This document shows, one piece after another, positions 1-13,865 of a stretch of 64,000 bases of DNA. The notes below the pieces were generated by a model. That model saw nothing but the letters and a program-made list of their open reading frames with translations, was not told where the DNA came from and searched no databases. Both the position numbers and the translations under genes were made by a program. The stretch's first letter is position 1; each line of letters begins with the position of its first letter. The stretch is from Wuchereria bancrofti (lineage: Eukaryota; Nematoda; Chromadorea; Rhabditida; Onchocercidae): positions 5,130,399-5,194,398 of the forward strand of contig SSBO01000001.1 of assembly GCA_005281725.1 (NCBI GenBank), in the 5' to 3' direction.

Positions 1-54
1 AGAATTTGGCAGTTGTGTTGAACGTTTCCACAGTTAAGTTTAAAATTTTTGTAG

Positions 55-1957
<1,903 letters not shown>

Positions 1958-2877
1958 TATTATTTTGTCGTGTGTCCGATCTCGTTTTTTGTTTTCTTTT
2001 TTTTTTTTTTTGAATTTGAATTTTCTGAAAATTTCTGCTCCAGATTTGGGGAAAAAATTTTTCGCGAAAAGGTTTTAATTCTCTTAATGTTTTTGTTGGA
2101 ACTGTTGTCTAAGCAGTGTGAACTTCATAAAACCACGAGATTTTAATGTTTTGCAAAAGTTGCACAACCGTAAGGTTTATTGTTCACGAAACGTTGCTTC
2201 TTTGTTGATTATTTGACCAATTAATAAGCCGTGTTTCGCTCGTCCAAAATATTATTTATTGTACATTTTTGGTTTGTCTTCACGTCGAAATAAGCTGCGT
2301 CGTATCTTGCTGAAATTAAGTGAAAGGAATTGTTCTGCATGCTTGAAAATATAGAGGGCAACACGCTGGAAATGTGGAAGAATTAATATTGATTGATGAA
2401 TTAATATTTGAACTCAAAGTGAACGTCTTTGTTTTAGTTTGTTGATATCAGCTAAATTTGAAATATTTAAAATTAAAAGTATTTGGATGAATATTGGAGT
2501 TTGATTATTCTCCTGCTACCTTCTTTATTTCTTGGTTCTCCTTGTCTACTGTTGTCCTTGTAGACCAGTCACTTTTGGCTTCATCTTCTTCACATAATCG
2601 CTCATGCTTTACGCCTGATTCTGGCCGTCGGCGAGATGACATTCGTCTCATAATGTATGCTAAAACTTCCGTTCAGAATGGGATTAATTCGCAAAATTGG
2701 GAGGGCCAATTAATAGAGCAGGTCAAATCTATTACTATTTTCAAAAAGGTCTGCTTTTTCGTTACTAGTGAGATGTTTTAGGATTTACGAAAGAATTTTC
2801 TACGGAGCTGTTAGTTGTGCAGTCGTTGCTACAAATGTGGGTTTTGCTCGGAACTTTTTAATCAAATTGCAAATAAA
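1958..2877. other. intergenic, between two convergent genes
   Basis: 3' flanks of EFTUD2 (+) and the SLC17 gene (-). It holds a poly-T run near 1996-2011 and an open frame of 95 codons at 2494-2781 (+) with no recognised motif. I see no gene here that I can support. Confidence 0.5.
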
Positions 2878-5800
2878 CTAACATAATCGGCGAACAATAT
2901 CTTCCATGCTTTGCTGAGGCTCCTTTTCCTTAGCCCATTGCTGAAGTTCTCCCTTAGCGAATAAAATAAATATGATCATGGCAGTGAGATCAATAGCAGC
3001 TGCTATCAGAAATGATATCCTCCAGCCTTCTTCGATACCCTAGATTAATTTTTTCGATTCATGGTTGAAAATTTGGGCATTTTTTTCTCGCGAATAGTTT
3101 TAGAATTTGCCTTATGCTTAACATCCAAACTATTTGACAAAATGAGTTAATTGATTTTCTATGAGTTTCTTGCCTTAATGATAACATACTGTGTTATTTT
3201 TCTTTAAACGGATTCTAATCACTTTTACTCTTCTCTGCAATGACTGCTGATGTGGAATTGATTGATGCGAAGTCTTCGCAGCTTGGAGTTTAATGATACC
3301 GGACGTGGTTTTTACGCCAGGCCAAGATCGTAACTCAGTGAATGTGATATTAAGAGATATGTTGCGGAGTAACACAACTTCAACTTCACCTGTGTAGCGA
3401 CAAGGTGTTCCAGAATAAAACCGCCAGCACCAGCCAGAGCGCTAATACCATTTGAGAAACCCATGAGGATGGGAGCATACCGTGGCGCTATATCGAAGTG
3501 ATTTACATTGAATCCTGTAATTAGAATAGTCTATCTGAAAATTACAGGAAAAAGCCAAATTGCTGTTCTAGTGGGGAAATCTGTCATACCTGCGATACCA
3601 AAACCACTACATCCTGCAGCAAATATTAATGTGGTAACTGCAGTAGATGGTTCACTGATAAGAGATAAGCAGCAAAGAAATAGCGCTTCACCGCCAAAAC
3701 CTGCAAATGAAGCTTTTTCTCTCAAAAAAATCATTCCAGCACTGATGCAATATGTTTGATGGTGGCACCTTATGATATGAGAGATACCGAGAAGTCATCC
3801 GTAATCATTTCCATCCTAGCTGATTTAGCAATTTTTCAATGTGTCTGGCGAGTTTTATTTGCATGACAGTCCATTATAATAAAGTTATTATTTAACTTCT
3901 CAGGTAAAATTATACTTGAAATTAAAGTTTTTGCTTTTTCATAATTCGGCAATTGCTCGAATGGATGGAAATCTTGGAATTATTGAGTTTAAGTTTGTAA
4001 ACGAGAACCAACCCAATGTGTTGAATAATTTGCGAACCGTCTGAGTTGACATTTTACCAGTAGAGCGAAGATAATCGGCCATTTGACCCGAAGCCAACAC
4101 AACTACTGACATAAGAGCATGCGGCAGCGATGATATTAAACCACCCTAAAATTGGGAAATAAGTCACTGAAAATTTGATTATGGTTTTCTAGAAGTCTCG
4201 TGAAATATTACGGTTGTTCAGCGGAAGAAATATATGAACTTACGCTTTGTATTTCGAGGTGCAACACATCCTTCATATAAGTTAATTGATTACCAAGCAG
4301 TAGAAAGAAAGTCCAGGAACGGCAGAAATTGCTGATAACAATTGCCCATACCGGCGGCGATAACAGAATTTCCTTCCATGGAATCGTTGTTAGCTAAAAC
4401 TTCTAATTTATACTGATTTCCATATTACTGGAAACATTAATTCTAATGCTTCCACAATACAAAAAAATTTTACGATTGTCATATTTTTCAGGAAAATTCA
4501 ATTTATAATACCGTTGCTGGTGAAGATGTGACTTGCCCAACTTGTTCGATAATAAATCGTTTTTCATCATCCGAAATCGATTTGCTCTTTTCTGGTCTTG
4601 ATGCACTAACAGCGAACCAAATTGGAAACCACAATATCCCCGCAACTCCTATAAATTCAGATATAACTGCCTCCAATCACTTTATCTTCAATTTAATATT
4701 TAATTGATTTGAATTAAATTCTGATTAGGCTTACCAAAAAAATAAAAAGGTGCACACCAGTCGATATACGAAACAAGATAAGCAGAAATCGGTAGACCGA
4801 TCATTACTCCTAGATATCCACCAGTAAATGTGGTTGTAGCAAGTTTGGATCGTTCCATTGGTGGTGCCCAATGCCGCCAAACACCATGCATTGCTGGATA
4901 ACTTACTCCCTTGAAATACAGCTATGATTTTTCGAGTGAAGCGAAATTTTTTTCTTTCACACTACCCAGAAATATGCCAACATCATTTAAGCTTTTGGTA
5001 TAATACGCTCGATTTAGTGGCTAAAACTAAGCAATCTGTCTCTCTAATAAATTGAATTCCTTATCTGAAGATTCTTGTGATTTTCACGTTCTTAACCTCC
5101 TCTACAAGAATTTTTACCTTAAAAATCGAGAGAAAGAACATAAGTCCAAATTATTTATTTTTTTTTTTTTATGAGCTCTGGCAAGTAAAGAGTCATTGCC
5201 ATATGCATATATCCAATCCTAACATTACTGAATAACTAATTGCCTCATCAGACCGTTTAAAAACAAATTTAAATTTACCAGTGAAAGGCCTTGACAGATT
5301 TGTATGGCGAGGACAATGAAATCGGTGTGTGGATGTGCGCTTAGTGCTAGCGCCAGGAATAAATTAAGCACCGAAGCAACGAGTATTGAAAATCCGAATA
5401 ATCTGCAATATTATCCTTTTGCTTACCAAATAATTTTGCCGAGGATCAAAGGCGCAAGGAAACATAAGTTTACAAATAAACAGCAAAACAAAAAGCTCAC
5501 AAATTCGGCGCAAATTTGGCGGCAAGCATACCGCCTGGTATTTGTGTAATAGCATAACCATAGAAAAACGCACTCTCCATGAAACCGAGCTCAGTTGGTG
5601 ACCAATAAAATTGCTGCGTCTATAATAAACGCAATTAATACAATTATTTTTACACTGATTTGTCCGGTGTAAGGATTTGATTTTGAGTCACCAATTCTAA
5701 GTAACTGGAACTTTGATTTCTTTTCCTTTTTGTCGTCTTTAATTTCTAAACTGTCTTCATTTGTCGTCTGAAATTGTAACTCAGCTAAGTTCATTCCAAT

Positions 5801-8059
5801 TACTTTAATTTAATTGCCAACTTGTTAATCATTTTTTGTTACATTAATATTACATTTAATGGTTCTTCAACTGTAATCCCTTCTTCTCAACTAGTGAATA
5901 TAATTCTTCTAAGTTGATTTCTACAAAAAACACCGCATCGCTGAGATCGGATTGCACATTTATTTATTCATATCTCTTTTCATTCTTTAATCGTTTTCAC
6001 ATCCGTTATGCGACCTGTATTTGACAATTTCAGTTGGTAGTGCTGCACATTTCTCTTCCAGATTTCATTAATATATTGATTTTACATAGTTCAGCCATTT
6101 TTACTTGGTGTGATAAAAGATTCACAGATATTGTAAGCAATTCCTTGAAATCTTCTTATGTTCAAAGAGATTTATTGAAATAAATCTCTTTGAAGTCTTC
6201 CTTATCGGAAGCCTATCCTGGAAAATGACTGTGGTGTCTCACAATCTAATTATGTCCAGAGGCACATTTGACTTTTTCCTCTTGTGGTTCCTCATTGATT
6301 AGGGCTGACTTTCCAATAAATTCATAATAATGCAAATTACTGATTAATCCAGGTAACAGTGGAATATAAAAAGTATACAAGTCATTAGACTCTGAGTTAC
6401 TGCTCCTGTATTCTTTTCATTCTTGAGAAAATTGGCTAGATTACCTTCCGGATCGTCATCTGTAATATTGCATCAAATTGCTTTGATTGAAATTTGAAAT
6501 CAACATTTTTTCAGATTTGAGTCGGCCGTTTCGTAGCTTCTTTTAGTCGTTTTCCTAAGATTACTTAGCGAGGCAATTGATTCCAGTACCTCCACCGCTT
6601 CAGGCTCATCCTAGCTTGATTAATATTCTTGTACGTGGCTTAGATTTGTTCCAGAAATTTTGTGTTAATTTCGTCGTGTTCGTTTGTGTTAATCGTTTAT
6701 TTTGTCGTTTCTCTTCTATCTCGACATTTCGAAAATCATAAAACCATTGTTGATTAATCTGCAACACTTCCTATTGAATAGTCATTCCACATACTCTTAC
6801 ATATGTATCTTCTGCCATAACCTTTTTACTGAGATTGTTCGTAAGTTCAATGCAATTTGATATTTCATTTTCAAAGCTTTTCTGATCGCAATAAGCTAAA
6901 CTTCAAGTTTTTTATTTGACACATAAATCAATATACTTCCCATCTCGTTCATATTTAGGCTCCTTATTAGCGACTTGCATTCGTAATGATTAACTCACTT
7001 CTTCTGATAGCGTTATCATATCTGACAGATTTTGACTTGAAAGACGATCCATTACTTTTGTGAAGTCATTGAACAGAACACATAGGATAAAGTTACCAAA
7101 CGTATAGAAAATTCTACACCTATTCTTTTATATTACTGTACAATTTGTTGCTCGCAGCACTGTTCGGTTTCTTTGGACCGAAATGTTGGAATCATCACAA
7201 TCGGTTCCTTTCCCATAATCACCTGGGACACTTACTATTATTATTAATTATTATTATTATTATTACTGATTATTATTTTATTAATCATTATTATTAATTA
7301 TTAATTATTATTATTATTGTTATTATTAGCACTACCACTGCTGCTGTTATTATTAAAATTTATTCGTATATATACATAATTATTGCCAAATGGATCGGTG
7401 AAATTATTAATCATTCGTCCTTTCGCAGCACCAAAATTGCAGCGAATTCCGAAAGCTATAATGAAACCGATATTTGCCAGTATTGCAGTCTGCCAGCGCT
7501 TCTTCTTCAAGAAAAACACGTCCTATAAAAATATGTAAATTATAAAATGATTACTGGCATTTAAGATCCTTTCAGAAATAAATGCAAGATTGTTAAATTT
7601 TTCATGCAAATGTCACTGAAATCACAAAAAAAAGTTGAAATTTCGAACCGGTTTTTCAGAAATGCTATGAAGTTGCTCGATATTCTTTGTTTTTCGTCGT
7701 GTTAAAATGCTGCAATTTTCAATTTATATTATTTTATTGTTTACTTCAGTTTTCATCAGAGAAATATTCACAACTTAACGTATTCTCAAACAACTTTGTT
7801 ATTCTGACCTTTTTGCTTTTTGGATAATTGTTTCATTTTGTTTAAATATCCATTTCAATGATTTGGATTGCGGCAATGACATACTGGCTTCTACATCCTG
7901 CAAGTTTCATGAAACTTCACGATTTCTAAATGAAAGTTTCAATTTCAGCTAGACACTATGTTCTCCTTCCTTCATTCTTCCTCTTTTTAAGTTATATAAT
8001 AAGAAACTTACAGAATTTGCACGCGGTGCTTTGTCGTTTGAAAAACAAGACATCGCCAT
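2878..8059 (-). CDS. SLC17 vesicular-glutamate-transporter-like protein (EAT-4/VGLUT family)
   Basis: Twelve-helix MFS transporter of the VGLUT/sialin family, expected in synaptic-vesicle or lysosomal membranes. Exons in coding order: 8059-8012, 7522-7376, 5619-5501, 5402-5279, 4909-4735, 4648-4512, 4393-4244, 4145-4013, 3700-3590, 3514-3390, 3039-2878. All phases close, giving 476 residues. Landmarks: [12 protein letters not shown] in TM1, [12 protein letters not shown] after TM2, [20 protein letters not shown] in the TM4-TM5 region, [12 protein letters not shown] in TM7, and [27 protein letters not shown]1 and TM7 arginines are kept, but other transport-site residues differ from human VGLUT2. 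The 16-residue first exon was picked because it has an ATG, a gtaagt donor and matching phase; it is the least certain exon. N- and C-termini are short compared with EAT-4. Paralogue (eat-4 or vglu type) not resolved. Confidence 0.88.
6161..6194. repeat. perfect 16-bp inverted repeat with 2-nt loop
   Basis: 6161-6176 is the exact reverse complement of 6179-6194, separated only by GA. It lies in the intron between the second and third coding exons of the SLC17 gene. Such a tight perfect hairpin fits a small fold-back (template-switch) duplication. Confidence 0.85.
7231..7329. repeat. (ATT)n microsatellite, interrupted
   Basis: About 100 bp of ATT/ATTA repeats inside SLC17 intron 2, ending about 47 bp from the donor of the exon at 7522-7376. 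Read on the minus strand past that donor, the frame stays open and becomes an asparagine-rich tail until a stop. Confidence 0.85.
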
Positions 8060-9429
8060 CGGGGCTTTTTTCTTTTTTATCGTATAAAAAAAATCTACAA
8101 TTCTGGGTTGTCAACGAATTAATAATACTTGCAAATAAAAGCTACGATGCATTTCGATGGTTGAAGTTAATTCTGTTTGGAAGAGTTCCTTTTGGCTAGT
8201 CACGATAAGACAAGAAATCTTTCTATGAAACTTGTTTGAAATATATACGAAGGCAAATGCATGGAACAATCAAACAAACATAATCGAGCAAGCGAATTTA
8301 ATCAAATGATAATACCATCTTCTTTTTAATTTGCAAACAAGCAGCAAATCAAATTTGATGGCAAAAATTTTGAAGGAAATACTATAAGAACTGTTTAAGT
8401 ATTTGCTAATAAATACCAAATTCTTCTACTTAAATTGCGATTCAAAAGGAATGTTTGCAGATAAGGATCGTTGCTTCGGAGAGATCTTTGGGGAGAAAAT
8501 AAGAATCAAAGGGGGGCAATTTCTTTTTAATAACCCGGGGGTTACTGGCACAACACATTATCCGATCGCCGTTAGTGATCAGATTATTAGTTAAAAACCA
8601 TTCTCTATTTCAAGAATTGCTTTCCATTTTTAGAAGTGTTCGAAGGGCTGACAATCAGAAGCACTTCTTGTTCAGTCAATTTCAACATCAATTTTAGATA
8701 AGAAAAAGATGCAAAAAAAATTATGTTGAATTTCTTTTTTACTACCTATTCATAATTACTGCCTTATGTTTCTTTTATTAGGCACTTGCGAATCCATTTC
8801 TCTCATCCAAGCATCACGCATACTTTCAAGATTCCTTGATAATTCTTGATGTCGGGTACGAATCATATGCAAATTGTTTGTACTTTAGTTTGAAGAGGAC
8901 TTAGAGATTTTAACTAAATTAATGATTTTGATACTATTGTACTGACAAAGTACTAATTGATACAATGATAAATTTCAAGAGTGGTTTAAAAAAGAAAACA
9001 AAACGTTAAAAAAGATAGTTTCTCTTCACATTTGCGTAAAAAAGCCTCACTGAGAATAATGATTTATTACTAAGATTATGAGATTAGCTTAAAAATAAGA
9101 ACAAATTTGTTTATTTTTCAACAATGAAACAATATGGTTTATTTTTCTCATTTAGAATCTGAGGAAGACTTTGAAATATAAATATTCATTTCTATTTTGG
9201 ATTACCGTTCAGATTCCTTCTTCTCCTCCTATCAGAATTATGGATAACATTACTTTATTTCCATAAGTACAAGAATTGCACTAAGTTTACAGAAAATGTT
9301 AATATACTGCAATAGAAATTTCATAAACGTATTCGGTTAAAACTTAGGGCAGATATTATTTGACATCTTGAAATGGAAGAATTTCTTTCAGCATAGGATT
9401 TTGCGGCAAATTATAATAAATTAATTGGG

Positions 9430-9510
9430 AATGATGGAAGAAGATGGTGAAGAGAAAAAAGAGAAGGGAAGGGAAGGCGGAGGAATGCGGGAAAGACGGC
9501 GGAATTGGAA
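9430..9510 (+). other. purine-rich (GA) tract
   Basis: Plus strand is almost all A/G from about 9430 to 9510, including uninterrupted purine from about 9447 to 9477. Function unknown; it lies about 1.4 kb upstream of the SLC17 start codon. Confidence 0.6.
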
Positions 9511-12500
9511 ACCTGCTGCCTTTTAACTGTTTTTCAGAAGATAACTCAGGAAGGAACATTGAGGAACACTGAGCAAGATGACTGCAACCCTTCTGCTTTA
9601 AGGTTATCCTTTTCTATCAGCCTTCTTTTTCTCGTGGAAATTGTTTCTATTTGTACACCCAAAGCTTTACGTGAGATTAAATTAAAAATCATAAATTGAA
9701 GGCTTAGAGAGTCAGAGAGTAAAATTCACGATTGAAGTGAAAGATATGTGCAAGTTGAAATACTACGATAAGTTTTTAAAGGCAAAGTTTTGCGCAGACT
9801 TATTACAAATTTGTGCTTTATTTCTGATATCAGACGAATTTTCAAGTGTACACAAAAAATCATTTAAAAATAAGTAAGAAACAACTTATTTCTCAAAAAC
9901 CCACATAGAACATTGAGCAGTCATCTCTTGCAATCTGCAAAAATATTTATTATTAATGTTTTGTTCGATTATTAGTTATACCTCTCGTAATTGTCAACGT
10001 AGCAAACATCAACTTCTTAAAGCAGGCTCATCTTGTCAACTTTTTGTGATTCTACTGCTAATGAAGCTATCGATAGTTCCGAAAAAAAAAACAAAAAACA
10101 TCAAAATCTTAAAATATGCTAACATATATTTCCGATAACAAATAAATTGTTGCAAAGAGTTGTTAATTTAGTAATGTTGAAATATGAACTCGTATGGCAT
10201 CTTGAAATGTTTGATGATATTTGCAGATGGATACACAGGAGGTTTCATGATACCATGGAAGAAAGCATTGCCAGATGATTTATTCTGAACAAATTACCTT
10301 TGACTAGAATAAAAATTTCCACCTAAGGATGGGAAGCATTGAGCGAAACTACGGAAGTTTCATTTTTGAAGTATAAAATGAAAGAATTTCGACGATGAAT
10401 TCGTCATTCAGTCTGTCTTGAAAACTGGAATATGCAGGTGTATGCCATTTCTTTCTTTCCATCGCTCTTACATAGTTAGTGTATCCATTGGTTTACGTCG
10501 CTCACTTACCCCAAATCATTCTATTTTTATACACGCATATTGTTCAGAAGTGTGAATGATTAATGAGGCGGTGATTAAACGCAATTTAGTACATTTCGCA
10601 GCTACCTTGAAGAAATACTATCGCATAATGAAGGAATATTGGGAAACTTCTTATCATTTGCAATCAGGTATATTAATTGATCCTTGTACTACTTCAACCT
10701 TAACCAAACCATGCAGAGTTGGAAATCTTTTCAAGTTCTACTAAAAACCTGGAAAGAAACATTGTAATAGCTCATATTGCATGTAAGATGGCAAAATACA
10801 ATTTACTGTACATTTTGACCCACTTTTAAACAGCTTTTTTGTTATGATTAATTGATCCCTGTACTAAACTCATTAACCAATTCTTATTAATTAAAAGACC
10901 GAGTTAATTCGACCACCAAATTTGATGCACTATACGAAAAGAAAAATTAAATATCTGCAAGAAAAGGACAAAAAATCATGAGTTTTTTTATTTTTCGGTG
11001 TGATGATTGTAAAAGCTTAGAAAAGGATACTCAATTACCGCCCTTTTTATCTCTCCCAACTATCTATACTCCTTACTATTTACTTTCCTGCTTTAAAAAT
11101 ATTTCCTAATTATGAAAATAGAATTCAAATTAAAAAAAAAGATCATGAAGACAGTTAAAATTATAAATATTGAATGAAATTAATTATTATTGCAAAATAC
11201 AATTTGCCTTAATTGATCTTTTCCTGAAATCGTGAATTGGCTCTCGTCTAGTTAATTTTTAAATTTCTTCGAGTTTTGTTAGAAGAAACTAAAGAAAGCA
11301 TTCCACTAAATGGTTCATCGCTACCAATTGTATCAATTAGTATCTGATAAATTCCTTCTCTGTGATAAAGTTAAGTTTATTTAACAAAAAAAAAAGATTC
11401 CGTCTAACATATTAAGACTCAGTATGTTGAATGGAATATTTAGAATTTAAAATTTCTGTTATGCCACCATTTCCTTGTTGCTTCTATCGTTAATTAATCA
11501 ATCAATTTCTTAGTTACATATATTCATTTTAGGCCCAGCCAGTAAACTTTCTGAAAAAAGAATCGCCAAATAACTGATAAAAATACTAGTTTCTCTTCCT
11601 AATTAATCTCTTTCCCCTGGCTGAGCAACGCTATTTACAATATGATGCAGTAATTCTTATCTTTAGAAGTTAGTTTTATGGATATATTTTGGAAATTTTT
11701 AAATAATTCACATGGACTTTTATATAATTCACTTGGACATTCACTTCTTGCAATTAATCCACAAACATCGCTGTGCAAATTCATTTTTCATCTTTCGAAG
11801 GGTCCTACAATTATTGCAATGTGAAACAACACAAATCAATCTTTAAAACATAGAATAAATTTACTGAGCTGAGTACCCGTGACCCAAACCTATTAGTGTG
11901 TTGCTTTCACTTGATTTGAAATTCTTGAAGTCAAAAGGATTTTCATTGCACAAATCTCATAATTGACCAAACTACATTAGAGTGATGATGGTAAGGAGGT
12001 CATACGTAAATGCACTTAGGAGATGATCAATTATGTCTTTTTTTTTTTTAGAATAGCCATAAACGTTTATGGTTGGCCAAATCTTTCGAATATCAGAATG
12101 ATCTGATTCGGCTGTTCTTTCTGAATATTATATTATTTTATCATTTATACATAATGATGAAATACATGTAGCACTAAACAATCATATTTCTCTTAACGTT
12201 GTAGCCAGTTTGCATTTTATCAACATTTTCCTTTATTCAAAATTTTGACCTCTTCTAAAATTTAAAATCAGTTCATTTGCTCGTTCGAGATATAAATTCT
12301 TACTTCATCTGAATTACAGAGTAATCGATTACTTAATACAGACTTACAGTAATAGGTATGATATTTTGAATACCTCTTCAGCATTATATCTATGTGATTA
12401 TCTTTTTGGTCGATAAGTCGATAATTTTAGATCAACCAGCAATCTTGACCTTTACAGAAAACTGTCAGTGAAATCACTGATTTCATCTCTGCACGAAATG

Positions 12501-13769
12501 TATTCGTTTGCTACGGGGCAAATTCGCCTTTATTAATGCTGTTTCTACAAGTGATCACGTAATCTTATTATGAAAATTTTATATAAGGAAATTTGTGGAT
12601 TGTCAAATTTCGATGACAAATAACCTTGATAGCAATTTACATTTCACAGTGCTATTTTACATTCCATTGCATTTAACATTTTACACTTCACCGCTTTATA
12701 TTCTATTACACTTCATTACGCTGAATTTTAATAAGCAGTCAATGCTGATATGATAAACAGGTTGAAAGCTTAGTCCGAGTTTGAGCTGTACTCCTATGAT
12801 AAGGGGTTCATATGATAAAAAAAAAAAACAGGAATTACTAATGGGAAATTGGCTCCCATTCTTTCCATTCCTTTTTCAAATGACATGAAGTTGCGCTGAT
12901 AAAATTCCTTCTTATTATATTTGCTTGCATATGTTTCGAAATATTTCAAAAGAACTAACTAAAAGAAGTTCTGCAAGTTTGATGCTAACAATAATAGAAG
13001 GCACAATGGAGAATCATCAATTAAATAGTAAAATAAGAGTAATTCTTTTGGAATAATGAAAAAAAGAAAAAATGATAGCAAAACAGTAATTTGAAATAAT
13101 GTAACACGCCATCCAATCCGTAATTTATGTTAGCAACTAGCCATTAGCCATTACTAATGTTGCGTTGGTTAATCTCAACTCTATTTGTTATTAATGAGTC
13201 AACAAAAGTTTGCATTCATTGCTTTTTAAAAACGAAGCACCGAGTTTAAACTCGCAGTTTTTGAAACAAAACTCTGGATCCCCAAATTGTTCCTAGTCGT
13301 CAAATCTCCAATGATACCAGATCATTAAAATTTTTAATGACATGTGAAGCCAGAGAAAGGATCATAGTCCTCTTTAAAATCACTGGTTTTTTTGTGCTAC
13401 TCAAGTTTGAAGCATTGTAAGCTTAACTTCTTGAATGTACAACTTCCTGACGATAAAATGAAATAGTAAAAAATAAAACAGACATTTGAATATTATCTAA
13501 TGTATGATAACATCATTAACTGCATGACTTATGATTAGAAGAAACGATTCGATATCGACAGGTGCAGTTAATCCGTTATATTTTAACAGGAGGAAAATTG
13601 TCACAAAGTGCTGAAAAGCTGGAAAAAGTAGTTTTACTCAATATTTAACGATTCATTAGTGATCTATGTGTGATCTACACTCATCATTATCGAATTTTTG
13701 ATGCTTAATTTTGATCAGAAGGAAACTATCATTGAAAATTAATGAAGAATTTACCATTATTTCCCTTGT

Positions 13770-13865
13770 GGTTGCCAACTCTTAGAAAAACATAAACAAC
13801 ACTTCTGAGTTCGGCAAGACCCGAAGTATCATCTTAAGGGTTCAACACCGTGTTTGATAAGGAAG
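13770..13865 (-). pseudogene. possible relic of a bacterial (Wolbachia-like) 5S rRNA gene
   Basis: On the minus strand the segment TGCCGAACTCAGAAGTG matches the highly conserved helix III/loop B block of bacterial 5S rRNA, as in E. coli. Downstream, AAGAGTTGGCAACC resembles the 3' helix (AGAGTAGG..TGCC). The rest is too diverged for a functional 5S, and this block does not look like nematode 5S. Many filarial worms carry Wolbachia, and nuclear copies of its DNA are common, so a decayed insert is the likeliest source. The match is by eye and short; chance is not excluded. Confidence 0.4.

Noticed and set aside
2494..2781. 95-codon frame in the EFTUD2 3' flank
   Set aside because: No recognised motif and no matching splice partners; probably chance.
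5428..5500. Possible extra SLC17 exon between 5501 and 5402
   Set aside because: Direct joining gives AKFAPN-LLFGFSIL, which matches VGLUT spacing exactly; the 98-bp interval is a normal intron.
5591..5794. Minus-strand frame upstream of the SLC17 exon at 5619 that could be coding
   Set aside because: The acceptor tttattatag at 5620 and phase with the TM1 exon exclude it; its sequence is not transporter-like.
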